Source: Coffea arabica
Taxonomy: Eukaryota; Streptophyta; Magnoliopsida; Gentianales; Rubiaceae
NCBI RefSeq assembly: GCF_036785885.1
Contig: NC_092329.1
Location: 7,316,001 to 7,380,000 of the forward strand
Length of the DNA stretch: 64,000 nucleotides
Direction: 5' to 3'
Below, one piece after another: positions 34,285 to 45,830 of the stretch. Under the pieces are notes generated by a model. The model saw only the letters and a list, made by a program, of their open reading frames with translations, was not told where the DNA came from and made no database searches. The position numbers and the translations under genes are program-made. Position 1 is the stretch's first letter, and every line of letters begins with the position of its first letter.

Positions 34285-35107
34285 TAGTAGAAAAAAAGCC
34301 AGGAGTTCTCTATCATTAGACATTTTTGGCATTTGAAAACGCCACGCTTCTGATTTTCTTGAATTAAATTAAGCGGAGGGCTGGATTATGGGAGAGTCAA
34401 ACCCATTCCTTAGAGTTTAGCCAGGATGACCTTTTCTAATCCCCTACCAATTGATTTAGTCAACTATAGTTTTTATTTTTTTTAAATCCATTTGATTTTC
34501 CATCATGTCTATTCATTTTTCTCCTCTTGGATTAGTCCGTGGCAATTTGAGGTTTAGATACATGCACTCCTTTATTTTTTGTATGTACAACTTGTGAGGG
34601 GAATGACGTGAGCCCTTAACGATTACTCAGAGGCCATAGCTGATAATTTGGTAGGACCGCGGTGCGGCCCTCCACCGTTGAGGAGGCATATTCAGCTACC
34701 ATTAGTTTGCCCACGTCGGCGAGTTAATTGATAGACGAAGAAATACTCTTTATTCTGGGCAACGGCGAAGACAAAATTTTATCACAACAGATGAAAAAGG
34801 AATACAGGATTATTAAAGTGGGACGGGGGGAGTATTAATTAAGACAAACATATAAATATAAAACGGAGTAATCATTGTTATTATGAAGTCATATGATAAG
34901 TTTGTTGTGATATAAATGTACTAACGAGTATCAATTGGGCACAGGTCATTAACTAATGGTTTGAAAAGCATATTGTGTCTTAACTCTAGAAATTAATTCC
35001 TTCTCAACATACGTGTCCCTCATCTAAATTTAATGAAGCAGAAAAAATCAGACATGTAGCTTCCAGAGATCAGAAATGCCTTGTGGCAGGGAATTTTCAA
35101 TATTTTA
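34285..35107. other. Junction region between the B and C upstream sequences
   Basis: 34321 to about 34775 matches the upstream DNA of copy A. At about 34775 similarity to A stops, and from about 34840 to 35010 the sequence is the reverse complement of the DNA upstream of pseudogene F (50517-50680). This places the outer edge of the inverted C block near 34.8 kb. A Stowaway-like end (GTGGGACGGGGGGAGTA near 34818) lies at this join. No gene is present. Confidence 0.6.
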
Positions 35108-35779
35108 TTATTTATTTATTTATTTTTCTTGGGACAAAGTATCATTTTAGCATTAATTATGGACTTTGAGGTAACCCTCTGGCGTTGGTAACGACTCGAG
35201 CAATGAGCTGTCTTTTTCCCCGTGCAATAAATACGCAAGCATTTAGTTCAAAATAAAAATTCAGCTTCTGCTGCATATTCATTACACCCTTTTGCTACCG
35301 CCTTCATGAAAGATTCCTGCAGGAGACGTAGAAATGAAGAATTTCCAGCATTTTTTTAAACTTTATCTTTGACTGAATTTACCATGTACGGAAGATTATT
35401 ACTATTGAGGAGAAATCACAGCATCAACGGTTAAAAGACGTAAAATTTGCTTTAAAAATTTGATTGAAGTTACCATGTACGGAAGATTATTACTTGGTGA
35501 AACATCGGAGCGTCTTCAAAATGGCACCATTTCATTGGGTATTAGACTGACCCGTCCTAACCCAGGTATTCAGTCTAATGTCACGTCAAAAATTTTTTTT
35601 TTTTTTAATGTCACGTCATTTGGATCCGGAAAAATTATAGCAGCTGAGCCGTCTAAACTTGTGGGGCCAAGTTAGCATAATGAAATCACAAAGTGCAGAA
35701 AATTGAATCGGAGAAAGAGCAAAATAATTGGTTGCTCGATGACGACGTCTGTGGAGATGTGAATGGTGGGTTAAAATTG

Positions 35780-36672
35780 GGGATAATTTCAAAAATCTTC
35801 CGTGAGGTTTCTAACTGTTTCACTCATCTCTCTTTTAAGTTTTAAAAATTAATTAACCTCCCTTGAGATTTATTATCTTGCAACATTTAGGTCCAGTCAA
35901 CAATTAAAAAATGATGTTAGGAGAGAAAAGATAGATATGATTTCACCATTACTCTTCATCTACTAAATTATTTAATTAATTTAATACTAGCCCAAATATT
36001 AAAGAAAACACTAGAATTTGTTGTTAATCATCAGGATTTAAATTACATATGGTATTAAAAATAGTATATCATTTTATATATTTTATTTAATGTAAGATTC
36101 AAATTACTCTTTTTAATTACGAATCTATTGTCAAACATGATCAACAACAAATAATCAAAAAATTTACAATTAAAATATTATAAGGAGTGAACTTTAATAC
36201 CATAAAATCTCAATAACTAATCTTAATATGCTGACAATAATATTTATGATGTTAAAAATTGTTCTCTATAATATTTTAATTACAAATTATTATTATTATT
36301 TATTGTTGATCATGTTTGATAATGGATATATAATTGAAAAGAGTAATTTAATTCTTGTATTGAGTGAAAAATATAAAATGATATATTATTTTTTTGATGA
36401 TAAATATGATTTGATCCCTAATGATAAACAGCAAATTTTAGTATTTTTCTTTAATGTGTGAATTGATATTAAATTAATTAAATAATATAATAGATGATGG
36501 GCAATGATGGAACTATGTTATCTTCTCTCTCCTAATATCACTTTTTAATTATTGGTTTGACCTAAATATTATAAAATAATTAACCTCAAGGGAGGTTAGT
36601 GTAATTTTTAAAATTTTGGAGAAAACCAGTGAAATAATCAGAAATCACAAGGGAGGTTTCCGAAATTATCCC
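35780..36672. mobile_element. Foldback MITE upstream of UGT copy C
   Basis: The 893-bp element starts GGGATAATTTC and ends GAAATTATCCC, and the two halves are imperfect reverse complements over nearly the whole length, centred near 36.23 kb. Imperfect 9-11 bp TTAAAATTG-type flanks suggest a Mutator-like origin. It carries no genes. Transcripts through it would fold into a long hairpin. The mirror copy is at 62437-63329 and a terminal fragment of the same family is at 56191-56278. Confidence 0.75.
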
Positions 36673-37070
36673 TTAAAAAATTGATAGAACCTATAACGTG
36701 CGGAAGATTATAATTTGCTTTAAATAATTGACAGTAGCTACCATGTGAAATATTGTATTTGGATTGTAAATTATTTGAGATAATTTTGTGAAAAAATACT
36801 GTAATATTTTTTTGATGTGATGTATGTGAGATAAAAAAATAATTGAAAAATATGTTGATGATGCAAGCAAATAAGTGTATGTAAATAAGATATAAATAAA
36901 GTGAAATAGAAGTCAATACAAACACATAATTATGTTACACTGCCCTTTCTCGAATATTTGCACTAGCTCTTCATTGGTTTTTTTTTTACTTTACCATCAA
37001 CCCAATTCCCAACTAGTGGCTGCTGTGTGATAACGTACAATTTGTCCACTCAAATCCGCTGGCAAGAAGA

Positions 37071-38737
37071 ATGGGTTCCACTGCTTTACTGGAGAAGAAG
37101 CCTCACGCCGTCTGCATACCAGCTCCAGCTCAAGGCCACATAAACCCCATGCTAAAGCTAGCCAAGCTCCTCCACCAAAAGGGTTTTCATATCACCTTTG
37201 TCAACACAGAATTCAACCACAGGCGCTTGCTTAAATCCAGCGGTCCTGATGCCTTAAAGGGACTGCCTGATTTCCAATTTAAAGCCATCCCTGACGGACT
37301 TCCTCCTTCTGAGGTCGATGCTACCCCAGATATTCCAACCCTTTGTGAATCTTTTGATAGAACTTGCTTAGGTCCCTTCAGGGAGCTACTTGCTGAACTC
37401 AACGATACCTCTTCCTCAGAAGTGCCCCCTGTTTCTTGCATAGTTTCCGATGGAGCAATGACCTTCACTCTAGCAGCTGCTCAAGAACTTGGCATCCCTG
37501 AAGTTCTTCTTTGGACCTCCAGCGCATCTTCCTACTTGCCGTATTTCCAGTTTGACAAGTTTATCGAAAAGGGTATCATGCCACTCAAAGGTACGACTAT
37601 TTTTTGATGAAAAATGTGTGTTCAAAATTTTTCGTGGTCATTTATTCTCTTCTTCCACATATTTTTGGAAACTTTTTCTCAAAAAAGAAAATAGCTTGAA
37701 CATTTAATGCCTCTTCCTAAATGGATGCCCTTGTATGATTCTGATGATACTCGGTGTCGTACATCTTATGCCTTGCAGATGCTAGTTATTTGACAAATGG
37801 ATGTCTAGACACTGTTCTAGATTGGATTCCAGGATTAGAGGGTATACGCTTGAAGGATCTTCCAAGCTTCTTTCGAACCACAAATCCCGATGATTTCATG
37901 TTGAAATTCGTCATGCAAGAAACTCAGAGATCTAGAAAGGCCTCTGCCATCATTATAAACACCTTTCAACAACTGGAACATGATGTATTAGATGAACTTT
38001 CATCTTATCTTCCTCCAATTTACACCATTGGACCACTACACTTGCTAGAGAATCCTGTGTATGGTAAGTCTTTAACAGATTTTCGATCAAATCTCTGGAA
38101 GGAACAGCCAGAATGTCTTGAGTGGCTTGACTCGAAAGATCCAAACTCTGTGGTTTATGTCAACTTTGGAAGCATTGCTGTTATGACACCTGAGCAACTA
38201 GTCGAATTTGCTTGGGGACTTGCTAATAGCAAACAAAACTTTTTGTGGATTTTAAGGCCAGATCTTGTCTCAGGCAGTTCAGCTATTCTGCCAAGTGAGT
38301 TTCTTGAAGAAACCAAAGAAAGAAGCATGTTTGCAGGCTGGTGCCCTCAAGAGAAAGTCCTTACCCATCCTTCTGTTGGCGGATTCTTAACTCATAGTGG
38401 GTGGAATTCCACAATCGAAAGTATTAGTTATGGGGTGCCTATGATCTGCTGGCCCTTTTTTGCCGATCAACAAACTAATTGCTGGCTTTGCTGCACTAAA
38501 TGGGGTATTGGAATGGAGATGGACAATAATGTCAAGAGGGATGAAGTTGAAAGCCTTGTTAGCGAGTTAATGGCGGGAGAGAAGGGTAAGGAAATGAAGA
38601 AAAAAGCCATGGACTGGAAAAAATTGGCAGAAGTGGCTGTGACAGATGCTAACTTGAATCTTGAGAATTTGATTCATCAAGTGCTTCTCAATCCAAGCAT
38701 TCGAGACATCAAGAACCGTGTATCTGTTAGAAAATAA
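37071..38737 (+). CDS. UGT85A: UGT85A-type glucosyltransferase, copy C (7-deoxyloganetin glucosyltransferase-like)
   Basis: Exons 37071-37590 (520 nt) and 37779-38737 (959 nt), with a 188-bp GT-AG phase-1 intron, encode 492 residues. The catalytic His lies in [10 protein letters not shown], Asp in SCIVSDGAM, and the PSPG box starts [15 protein letters not shown]. Compared with A and B the protein runs 11 residues further ([11 protein letters not shown]), because the stop after NPSI is absent. It differs from copy D at one visible residue: Cys here, Tyr in D, in the NG.LDT segment, where A and B also have Tyr. It is the only UGT in the window on the plus strand, because the whole block is inverted. 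The TATA position reads CGAATATTTG rather than a clean TATA, and a foldback MITE lies 0.4 kb upstream. Confidence 0.94.
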
Positions 38738-39557
38738 TTAAACCAAACCTGTATTTTTTTTTAATGATGTTGATGCCATATGTCATCAATGTATTGATTA
38801 GTACAGAAAGTTGTACTGTGGATTTGTAAGGTTGGCCGCGTGGGATTCAATCCCATAAATTTAGTATAGTAGTGGTAATAATAGTTAGCCGCATATGGCT
38901 TATTGGTGCGGTGAAGAATAGTCAATGTCTTTGTCGGTGGCTGTTGTCTTTGTATTGTAGCTGCAGCGTGTTTCATCTATAAGAAATTTTTCATTTGCCT
39001 CGTATATTGTTTTCCTTAATTGTTCCTTTGGATTTATGTTATTGATTTGGGTCCATCAGAATCTAAAGAGTTGTTCTTCGGCTCGTTGAATTTGGACTTG
39101 GTTAGAGTTTTTCTTTTTAATTACTCGTACATGCATGGTTCGCTTTCAAAAATGCTTCTTGAGTTCTTTACTTCTTGTTTAATATTTTTCATTGCCGATC
39201 CGTTGTTTGCTGCAATATTTCTATCATATTTGTTACTGATTGATGAATGTACTTTGGCAGTTTGGAAAATTTACAATCTAATTTGGCCAAAAGATGGCTA
39301 GTTGTGCAATTTTACATAAGAATTTCTCTTTCATCAGATGTTGGAACATGTAAAATTTCAATTTGTCTAACAAGTGACCCTATGCACTTGCCAGAAAAGT
39401 CCATCGAAACAAAGAATTCTTGTGATGCAAATTTTCCCATTTCGCTTCAGTCGAATTAACAATTTTGGGCTCCTATCAAAGAAACGTGCGTTTAGTTTTA
39501 CTTGAATAAATGTGCAACATACGCCCATATGCAGATGAGCTTCTATCTATGTGCGTT
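38738..39557. other. 3' flank of UGT copy C with part of repeat R1
   Basis: No gene. It shares blocks with the 3' flanks of A and B (TCTTGATGTCTCGAA-like DNA, GCAGCAAACAACGGATC on the opposite strand). At about 39497-39557 the reverse complement of R1 appears (CATACGCCCATATGCAGATG), ending where the LINE begins. Confidence 0.55.
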
Positions 39558-41724
39558 GTACATGCTCACGGCCTGATGACTCTGAGGAAATTCTGAATGG
39601 CATCGCAGGATAATTACAACTGAGATGAACTTGCAGCTTACCAAACTTGTCACAGAAAAGGAAGTCAAAGCAGCACTTTTTTCCCCGCATGCTAACAAGC
39701 ACCAGGAGGACCCCACGATATGTCCCCCATCTTCTTTCAAAGATTTTGGTTTATTATGGAGGCAATTCAAAACTTTTTTAGTATTGGCCACATGTTAAAA
39801 GCCTTTAATGAGACATTAATCACCCTCATCCCCAAAATTGATACCCCTGTCAATCTTTCCCACTTCAAGTCCATTAGCCTTTGTAATGTTTGTCTACAAA
39901 GTTATTGTTAATAGACTTAAACCCTTCTTAGGTGGTTATATCAGTCATTCTCAGGCTGCATTTGTCCTCGGGGCAGACAAATTATAGATAACATCATTAT
40001 TGCACATGAGTACATTCACTGGCTCAATAATATGAGGGGGGCAGACAAATTATAGACAACATCATTATTGCACATGAGTACATTCACTGGTTCAATAATA
40101 TGAGGGGAGGTAAAGATGCATCTATGTTTCTTAAGATTAAGATTGATATGTCCAAAGTGTATGATAGGGTTGAATGGAAGTTTTTGTTTGCTGTCATGTG
40201 TAAAATGGGCTTCTGCCCAAGGTGGATTAAATGGATTCGTGGTTGTTTGTCATCCATGTCTTTTAGTTTTAACATTAATGGGAGAAAAACAAGGCTATGT
40301 GTGTCTCACTAGGGGAATTAGACATGAAGATCCTCTATCTCGCTCTCTCTTCCTTTTTTGTGCAGAAGGCCTCTCTCATCTTCTTAAGCAAGCCAATGAG
40401 GATAACAGAATTTCTAGGATCAAAATCTCCAGACAAAGTCCAACAATTTCTCATATCTTTTTTGCTGACGACTCCCTTATGTTTTCCAAAGCCAACACAG
40501 GTGAAGCTGAAGAGATCAAGCGAATTCTCAAGCGCTATGAAAAGGCCTCGGAACAACAAATAAATATTGAGAAATCATCAGTCATATCCTTAGCAAAAAT
40601 ATTTCTCAAACAGAGGCAGAAGCTATCTTGAGACCACTTGGCAATATCCAACTTGTCACTCAAAGCAAATACTAGTGATCCTTGCCTATGGTGATAGGTA
40701 GATCAAAGAATAGTGTCTTCATGTTCATTAAAGAGAAGATGTGCAAAAAGCTACAAAGTTGGAAAGATAAAATGCTGAGTTTTGTAGGTAAAGAGGTATT
40801 ACTCAAATTTGTGGCCCTTGCTCTCCCTTCATATGCAATGTCAGTTTTCAAACTATCTGCTGAACTATGTAAAGAGCTTTACGGGATGATGGCTAAATTC
40901 TGGTGGGGAGGTGATTCTAGAGAAAAGAAAATGCATTGGAAGAGCTGGGCTGATATTTCTGATGTTAAAGGGAAAGGGAGACTTGGTTTCCGGGATATTC
41001 AATGCTTTAACACCGCCTTACTAGCCAAACAAGTTTGGAGAATGCTTACCAATTCAAACTTGTTGGTTAGTAAGATGGTAAAAGGAAGGTATTTCCCCAA
41101 ATCCTCTATTCTTGATGCACAGGTGAAAAATGGAGCTTCGTGGATCTGGCAAAGTCTGCACAGCTCAATTGGGATGCTGGAAAGTGAATTAAGGAAGCAG
41201 GTTGGAAATGGCAACACTATTGCAATTTGGAAATTTGGAAGGTTTGATGGCTCAAAAACAGCAGCTCAGGTAAAATCTCCACACCTAAGCCACACAATTG
41301 TCCATATGACAAAGTCTCGGATTTGATTCATGACTAGAAGTGGAATTCAAACATCATAAACTCCATTTTCTCTGCTGAAGAGGCCAAACTAATCACAGCA
41401 ATCCCACTTAGCTTATTTGGAGGGAATACACTTGGTGCAACAGTGCAAATGGTAAATACACTACCAAAACTAGATATGTAAAAGCCAAGGAAAGAATGGA
41501 AAGGAACAACAAAGGGCTTCTGCAACATGAGAGCACTAGTAAGAATACGCAGAATTCCAGAATTTGGCATCAAGTTTGGGACCTCAACATTAAACACAAG
41601 GTTAATCACTTCCTGTGGAAAATGCCTACACGACATTCTTCCCACCCACGAGAATATATTCCGAAGAACAGGAAAGAAGAACCTTGGTGCAGGAGTTGTG
41701 GAGAAAGTGCAGAAACATTAGAAC
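39558..41724 (+). mobile_element. L1-type LINE, left copy, truncated at both ends
   Basis: The pieces match plant L1 reverse transcriptase: LITLIPKIDTPVNLSHFKSI, a MRGGKDASMFLKIKIDMSKV block, the FFADDS active-site motif, and the downstream MHWKSWADISDVKGKGRLGF region plus the zinc-finger-like WKMPTRHS...WCRSCGES part. Frames are broken and a short block near 39970-40100 is duplicated (ACATCATTATTGCACATGAG twice). The endonuclease is missing (5' truncation, usual for LINEs). Unlike the right copy it lacks the RNase H and 3' end, because it stops 3 bp before the CACTA element. Confidence 0.85.
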
Positions 41725-41727
41725 ACC

Positions 41728-44700
41728 CACTACAGGAAAATAGGCTTTTTGTGACGTTTTCGCTGCGGCACAAGAAGAAAATGCAGCAAATAAAGAGCAC
41801 ATTTCAAATTATGTGGCAAGGTTGATAAAAGGGGCATAATTTTTGTGGCAAAACGACGTAGTTTTAATAAATCCAGAGTAAAGAAAAAGGGAAAAGAAAA
41901 GGGAAAGCGCCTTTCACTTCCAATGTCTCCTTCATTCTCCGCTAATTTCAAAACCCCCCCACTTCTTTCTTCTAAACTCTAAATTCTGATTCCAAATTCC
42001 CAATGAACTTGTCTCGCTTTCTCTCTCTCTCTCTCTCTCTCAAATGGTCAAATCTAATTCCACCTCCTCTATTTTCCACCCAATACGGCCAACGAATATG
42101 CGGCGACCACCTTCATCTTTGAGATACGGAGGAAATCCGGAAGAGTAGACAGATTGATTGCTAATTGGTTTTGACGCCTGAAGCTAGGGTTTTAACGCCA
42201 GGAAGATGGACCTCCTCCATTTTTATTCTCAGCAGTTGAAGTCGATTCCCAATTGCAGTGTTTCTTCCTTGTTGTTGTATCTCTCTTTGTTGCTCTTCTT
42301 CTTTGTCTCTTTCCAATTCTAAAGACTCTATCACATTCTCAAAGGAATATGGTGAGATTTATAGCTAACGATAGTTTTATCTCAATTTTGTGTTTGTTCT
42401 TAGGTTTAATGACTTCTGGCATGATTTTGAGAAGTTAAACAGTTTCAGGTCACTTTGCCAAAAGTGAATAAATTGGTTTTCACTGGCTGGATTTGCTTCT
42501 CCATGTAATTTTGATCATCGGTGAACTAATTGTAGCTTTGAGAGAACTTACCCAACAATTTTGCTAGCTATTCTGGTTCAAAAGCAAGGTAATTAAGCTC
42601 AATTCCTTTGCGATTTTTTTCACTTTATTCATTTATTTTATGGTATAATCAAGAGAATTTATTACATGCCCTTAGTGCTCAGGAGTTTATAGACTTTTGC
42701 GGTTATTTTTATGTATTTTTTGTAATTCTTTAAAATATTTTTAATGCGACTTAAGGGGAGATAATAGGAGTTTACTCTCGTTTTAAAGAGTCCAGCCCAT
42801 ATTGCAGATGGACAATGGAATCGCCTGAGAAACTCAATACAGTCGTTGTCTTGAAACAACGAGATAGCAGCCGTTGGCAGAAGGTACATTTGAAGCTTAA
42901 GTGCACTCCATTCTCTAGTTTATATATTTGTCCGATTATCATGCTACTGATATTAGGTGTTATTTGTAATTCTGTCATAAATGCCTGTAAACAACTCTCC
43001 CTGTTCTTGGAGACTGGGGACACACAAATAGTTTAGGAGAAATCCCAACTTTGGAGCATAATCATTTCAAGAAAGTGGAAAATGGCAATCAAGTATTGCT
43101 GTTTTAGATCAAGTAATTCCTGATTTAATCCTTAAAAATGGTTACAAGGCATACAAACTACTTAAAAATGCACTTGCTTATGGTAGTAAGAATTTTTGCG
43201 TCACACTATGATATGGTATGATAATATTGTAACACAAAATTGTTAAGCATGATTGCCTCTACGGGTATAATATTAGGCCCACCTTCTCTCATTATTAACT
43301 TGGTGTTACTACTTGTAGCAACTTTGGTTAATTCTTTTACGAGTTCCAGTTTCTTATATGTGTGTGTTATTCTGCCCAGATTAATACATGCAATGGCTTC
43401 TAGTTGGCTATATCCCAAATAAGCTTATAAACCCAGGATGCAGACTGAAGACTGGACTGGCTGGTAAATTATTGCTTATTTTTTCATAGATGGTTTGACA
43501 AAATTTTTGAAGTTTTATAACAAGAAATTCACTGTCTTATGTCTTCATTTGCAAGCTACTTCCCAAATAAGCTTATAAACTCAAAATTTTTGAAGTTTTT
43601 ATGCAAAATGGTCTGTTTTCTTACGAGAAAGTTTGGGGATCTATTTAGTAGAAGACAAGTGCTAAACTTCTCCTTCAATTATGTCCCTTTAACCCTGTGA
43701 TCTATATCAATTCATGCGCTCAATATATCTATAAGGGTACCACTACTAATGGTAGGAAGGTTGTGCTCAATAAGCTTGGGTTGTCCAGATGCAAGGTAAT
43801 TAAGCTTATATGATCTGCAATTCATTTTTATTTATATGCACCTTTTATCATATTTATGGAGAATGATTAAAAGTTGTTCAATGTTGGCAGTTGTTAGGTT
43901 CTAAATGTGGAATTTTATGGTGTTTTTGCCTTCTGCTGTTTTGGAATTTAAAGTGATTAAGGTGAAATAATGGGGATCTAGCATCAAATTTTGAATAGCA
44001 TTCAACTTTAATTCCAAAGTTTCTGATTTCGGCTAATTTTCTAATTCCCAGCAATAGTGTACTTCATATCATTAGCTTTTGACGATGCATTTATTATCTC
44101 ATGGATTTTGGCTTCATTTTTTTGCTATTTATACTTTATTTTGAGTGAAATTTTCAGAAAAAAAGGTTTTTTTTATTTAAATAATGGCTACTCTGCCATT
44201 CATTGTCATAGACCCATTGTCATGCCTACTCTGCCATTCATGGTCACAGAGTTACTTCCTAAAGCAGCTCAAATTCCGTTAGTCCATTGGTCATGCTCCC
44301 ATATCCTGAACCCCTAATGCCAGTGTGTGTTGGTTACCCCATCTCCAACGATGCAGTTATTACTAGTTAGACCCATATTATTGCTTGTTGATATTAATTT
44401 CATGTCATTCGCCATTATTGATGCCCATGATACCACCACCAAGCTGATTTGACATCATCGTTTCATGTATGATTTTTTGAACAGAACTCTGGGAATCATT
44501 TGCATCTGTGTCACTAGAAAGTGCTGGCTGCTGCAGTGCAATGTTCGGTGAACTAGCAGAATTCGTGTGCATTCCAGTCGGTAAGCCACCAAGTGAAGTC
44601 TGTGGAGGATCGTTAGATGATGATGCCGTTGGAGACTGGAAAGGAGAAGGATTGAGTTGCGGTTGTAGTAAGGTACTCAAGGAACACTAGGAGATGGCAT

Positions 44701-45414
44701 CTGAACACCATTTCCTCCGTAAGGACCATTTGTGCTACTCTTCGGGTTTTTGCTGTCTCGAGTTCATTGAGTTTTGATGACGCAGCCCAGTTATATATGG
44801 CACTAGTAGAGGAAGTTGCAGGAGCCGAATTCAGTGGATTATTTACATTTGCCATGCCATTTCTGGAAGGAAGTTGCAATTATTACGAAAAATGTTTCAA
44901 TGTGGCCTAACCATATTGAAACGTGATGACTTTTGCAAAATTGGTTGGAATTAGGAACTACTTGTACCTTTTAGAATTAGGTTATGATGATGAATTTGGA
45001 AATTTGCAGTGATTGTTTCCATTTAGATAGTGAATTGAATTACTTACTTGAAAGGGAAATGTACTACAAGCATGAAAAATAATTCATAAAATATGCAAAA
45101 AGTGTAAATCACTGCAGTGCATCTGTTTATTGAAGGAGACTATTTAATATTTGTGACGCAATTTTTGTGCCGCGTGACTATTTGCGGCACAATTTTTGTG
45201 CCGCTTGCAATTTTTGTGGCACTAATATGTGTCACTAATTGAGCCGCAAATGCTTGCGACACATTTAAACAGAGTGTTATTTTCTTTTGTAACGGCTACT
45301 TTTGAGGCACAAAAGACTTGTGCCGCAAAAGCGCCGCAAATACTTTTTTGCGGCGCTTTTTGGGCTTTTTGTGGCACATTCTTGGCGTCGCAACAAGCCA
45401 TATTTCTTGTAGTA
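41728..45414 (+). mobile_element. CACTA (En/Spm) transposon with captured gene fragments
   Basis: The left end CACTACAGGAAAAT and right end ATTTCTTGTAGTA are inverted CACTA termini, with the last base changed on the right. Both subterminal regions carry many copies of GCGGCACAA/TTGTGCCGC-type motifs, as CACTA elements do; they are clearest at 45150-45400. No transposase was recognised, so it is non-autonomous. The interior includes a UTR-like stretch with a CT run at about 42019-42041, exon-like pieces of unknown origin (42818-42882, 43660-43796) and a SEUSS-like fragment. No matching 3-bp target duplication is seen: the left flank is LINE and the right flank is UGT F DNA. Confidence 0.8.
44405..44880 (-). 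pseudogene. SEU: Captured fragment of a SEUSS-type transcriptional co-regulator
   Basis: The minus strand encodes MQLPSRNGMANVNN with APATSSTSAI, then in another frame STNGPYGGNGVQMPSPSVP, and then NPSPFQSPTASSSNDPPQTS, SSPNIALQQPALSSDTDAND and SQSSVQKIIHETMMSNQLGG. These blocks in this order are characteristic of the region after the LIM-binding domain in plant SEUSS proteins, which partner LEUNIG in repression. A frameshift and a stop interrupt it, and the LIM-binding domain and both ends of the gene are missing. It lies wholly inside the CACTA element. Confidence 0.78.
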
Positions 45415-45830
45415 AGCATGAGAACAATTTGAATACATTCACTTTAACGTGTCTAGTGTCTTGGATTGAGAAGCACTTGATTAATCACATTCTCAAGATT
45501 GAAGTAAGACTTTTGCGTAGCTGCTTCCACCAATCTTTTCCACTTCAAGGCCTTTCTCTTCATCTTCTTGCCTTTTTCTCCTACCATTAACTCTGTAACA
45601 AGCCTTTCAACATCATCCCTCTTAACATTATTGTCTATCTCCAATCCAGTGCCCCGTTTTGTGCAGCAAAATCAGCAATTAGTTTGTTGGTCAGCTGAAA
45701 AACGGCCAACAGATCTTAGGCAGCCCATAGCTAATGCTTTCAATCGTGGAATTCCATCCACAATGAGTTAAGAGTCCTCTGACAAAAGGGTGCTTAAGAA
45801 CTTTCTCTTGAGAGCACCAGCTTGCAAACA

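Larger units (their letters stand above)
35108..41724 (+). repeat. Left arm of a large inverted duplication
   Basis: Every base block here mirrors 57385-64000: coordinates of matching items add up to 99109 (99108 at the outer end after a 1-bp homopolymer difference). The arm includes upstream DNA, a foldback MITE, UGT copy C, its 3' flank and a LINE. Only scattered substitutions are visible, for example one amino-acid change between C and D. The inner edge is at 41724, three bases before the CACTA terminus. Confidence 0.95.
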
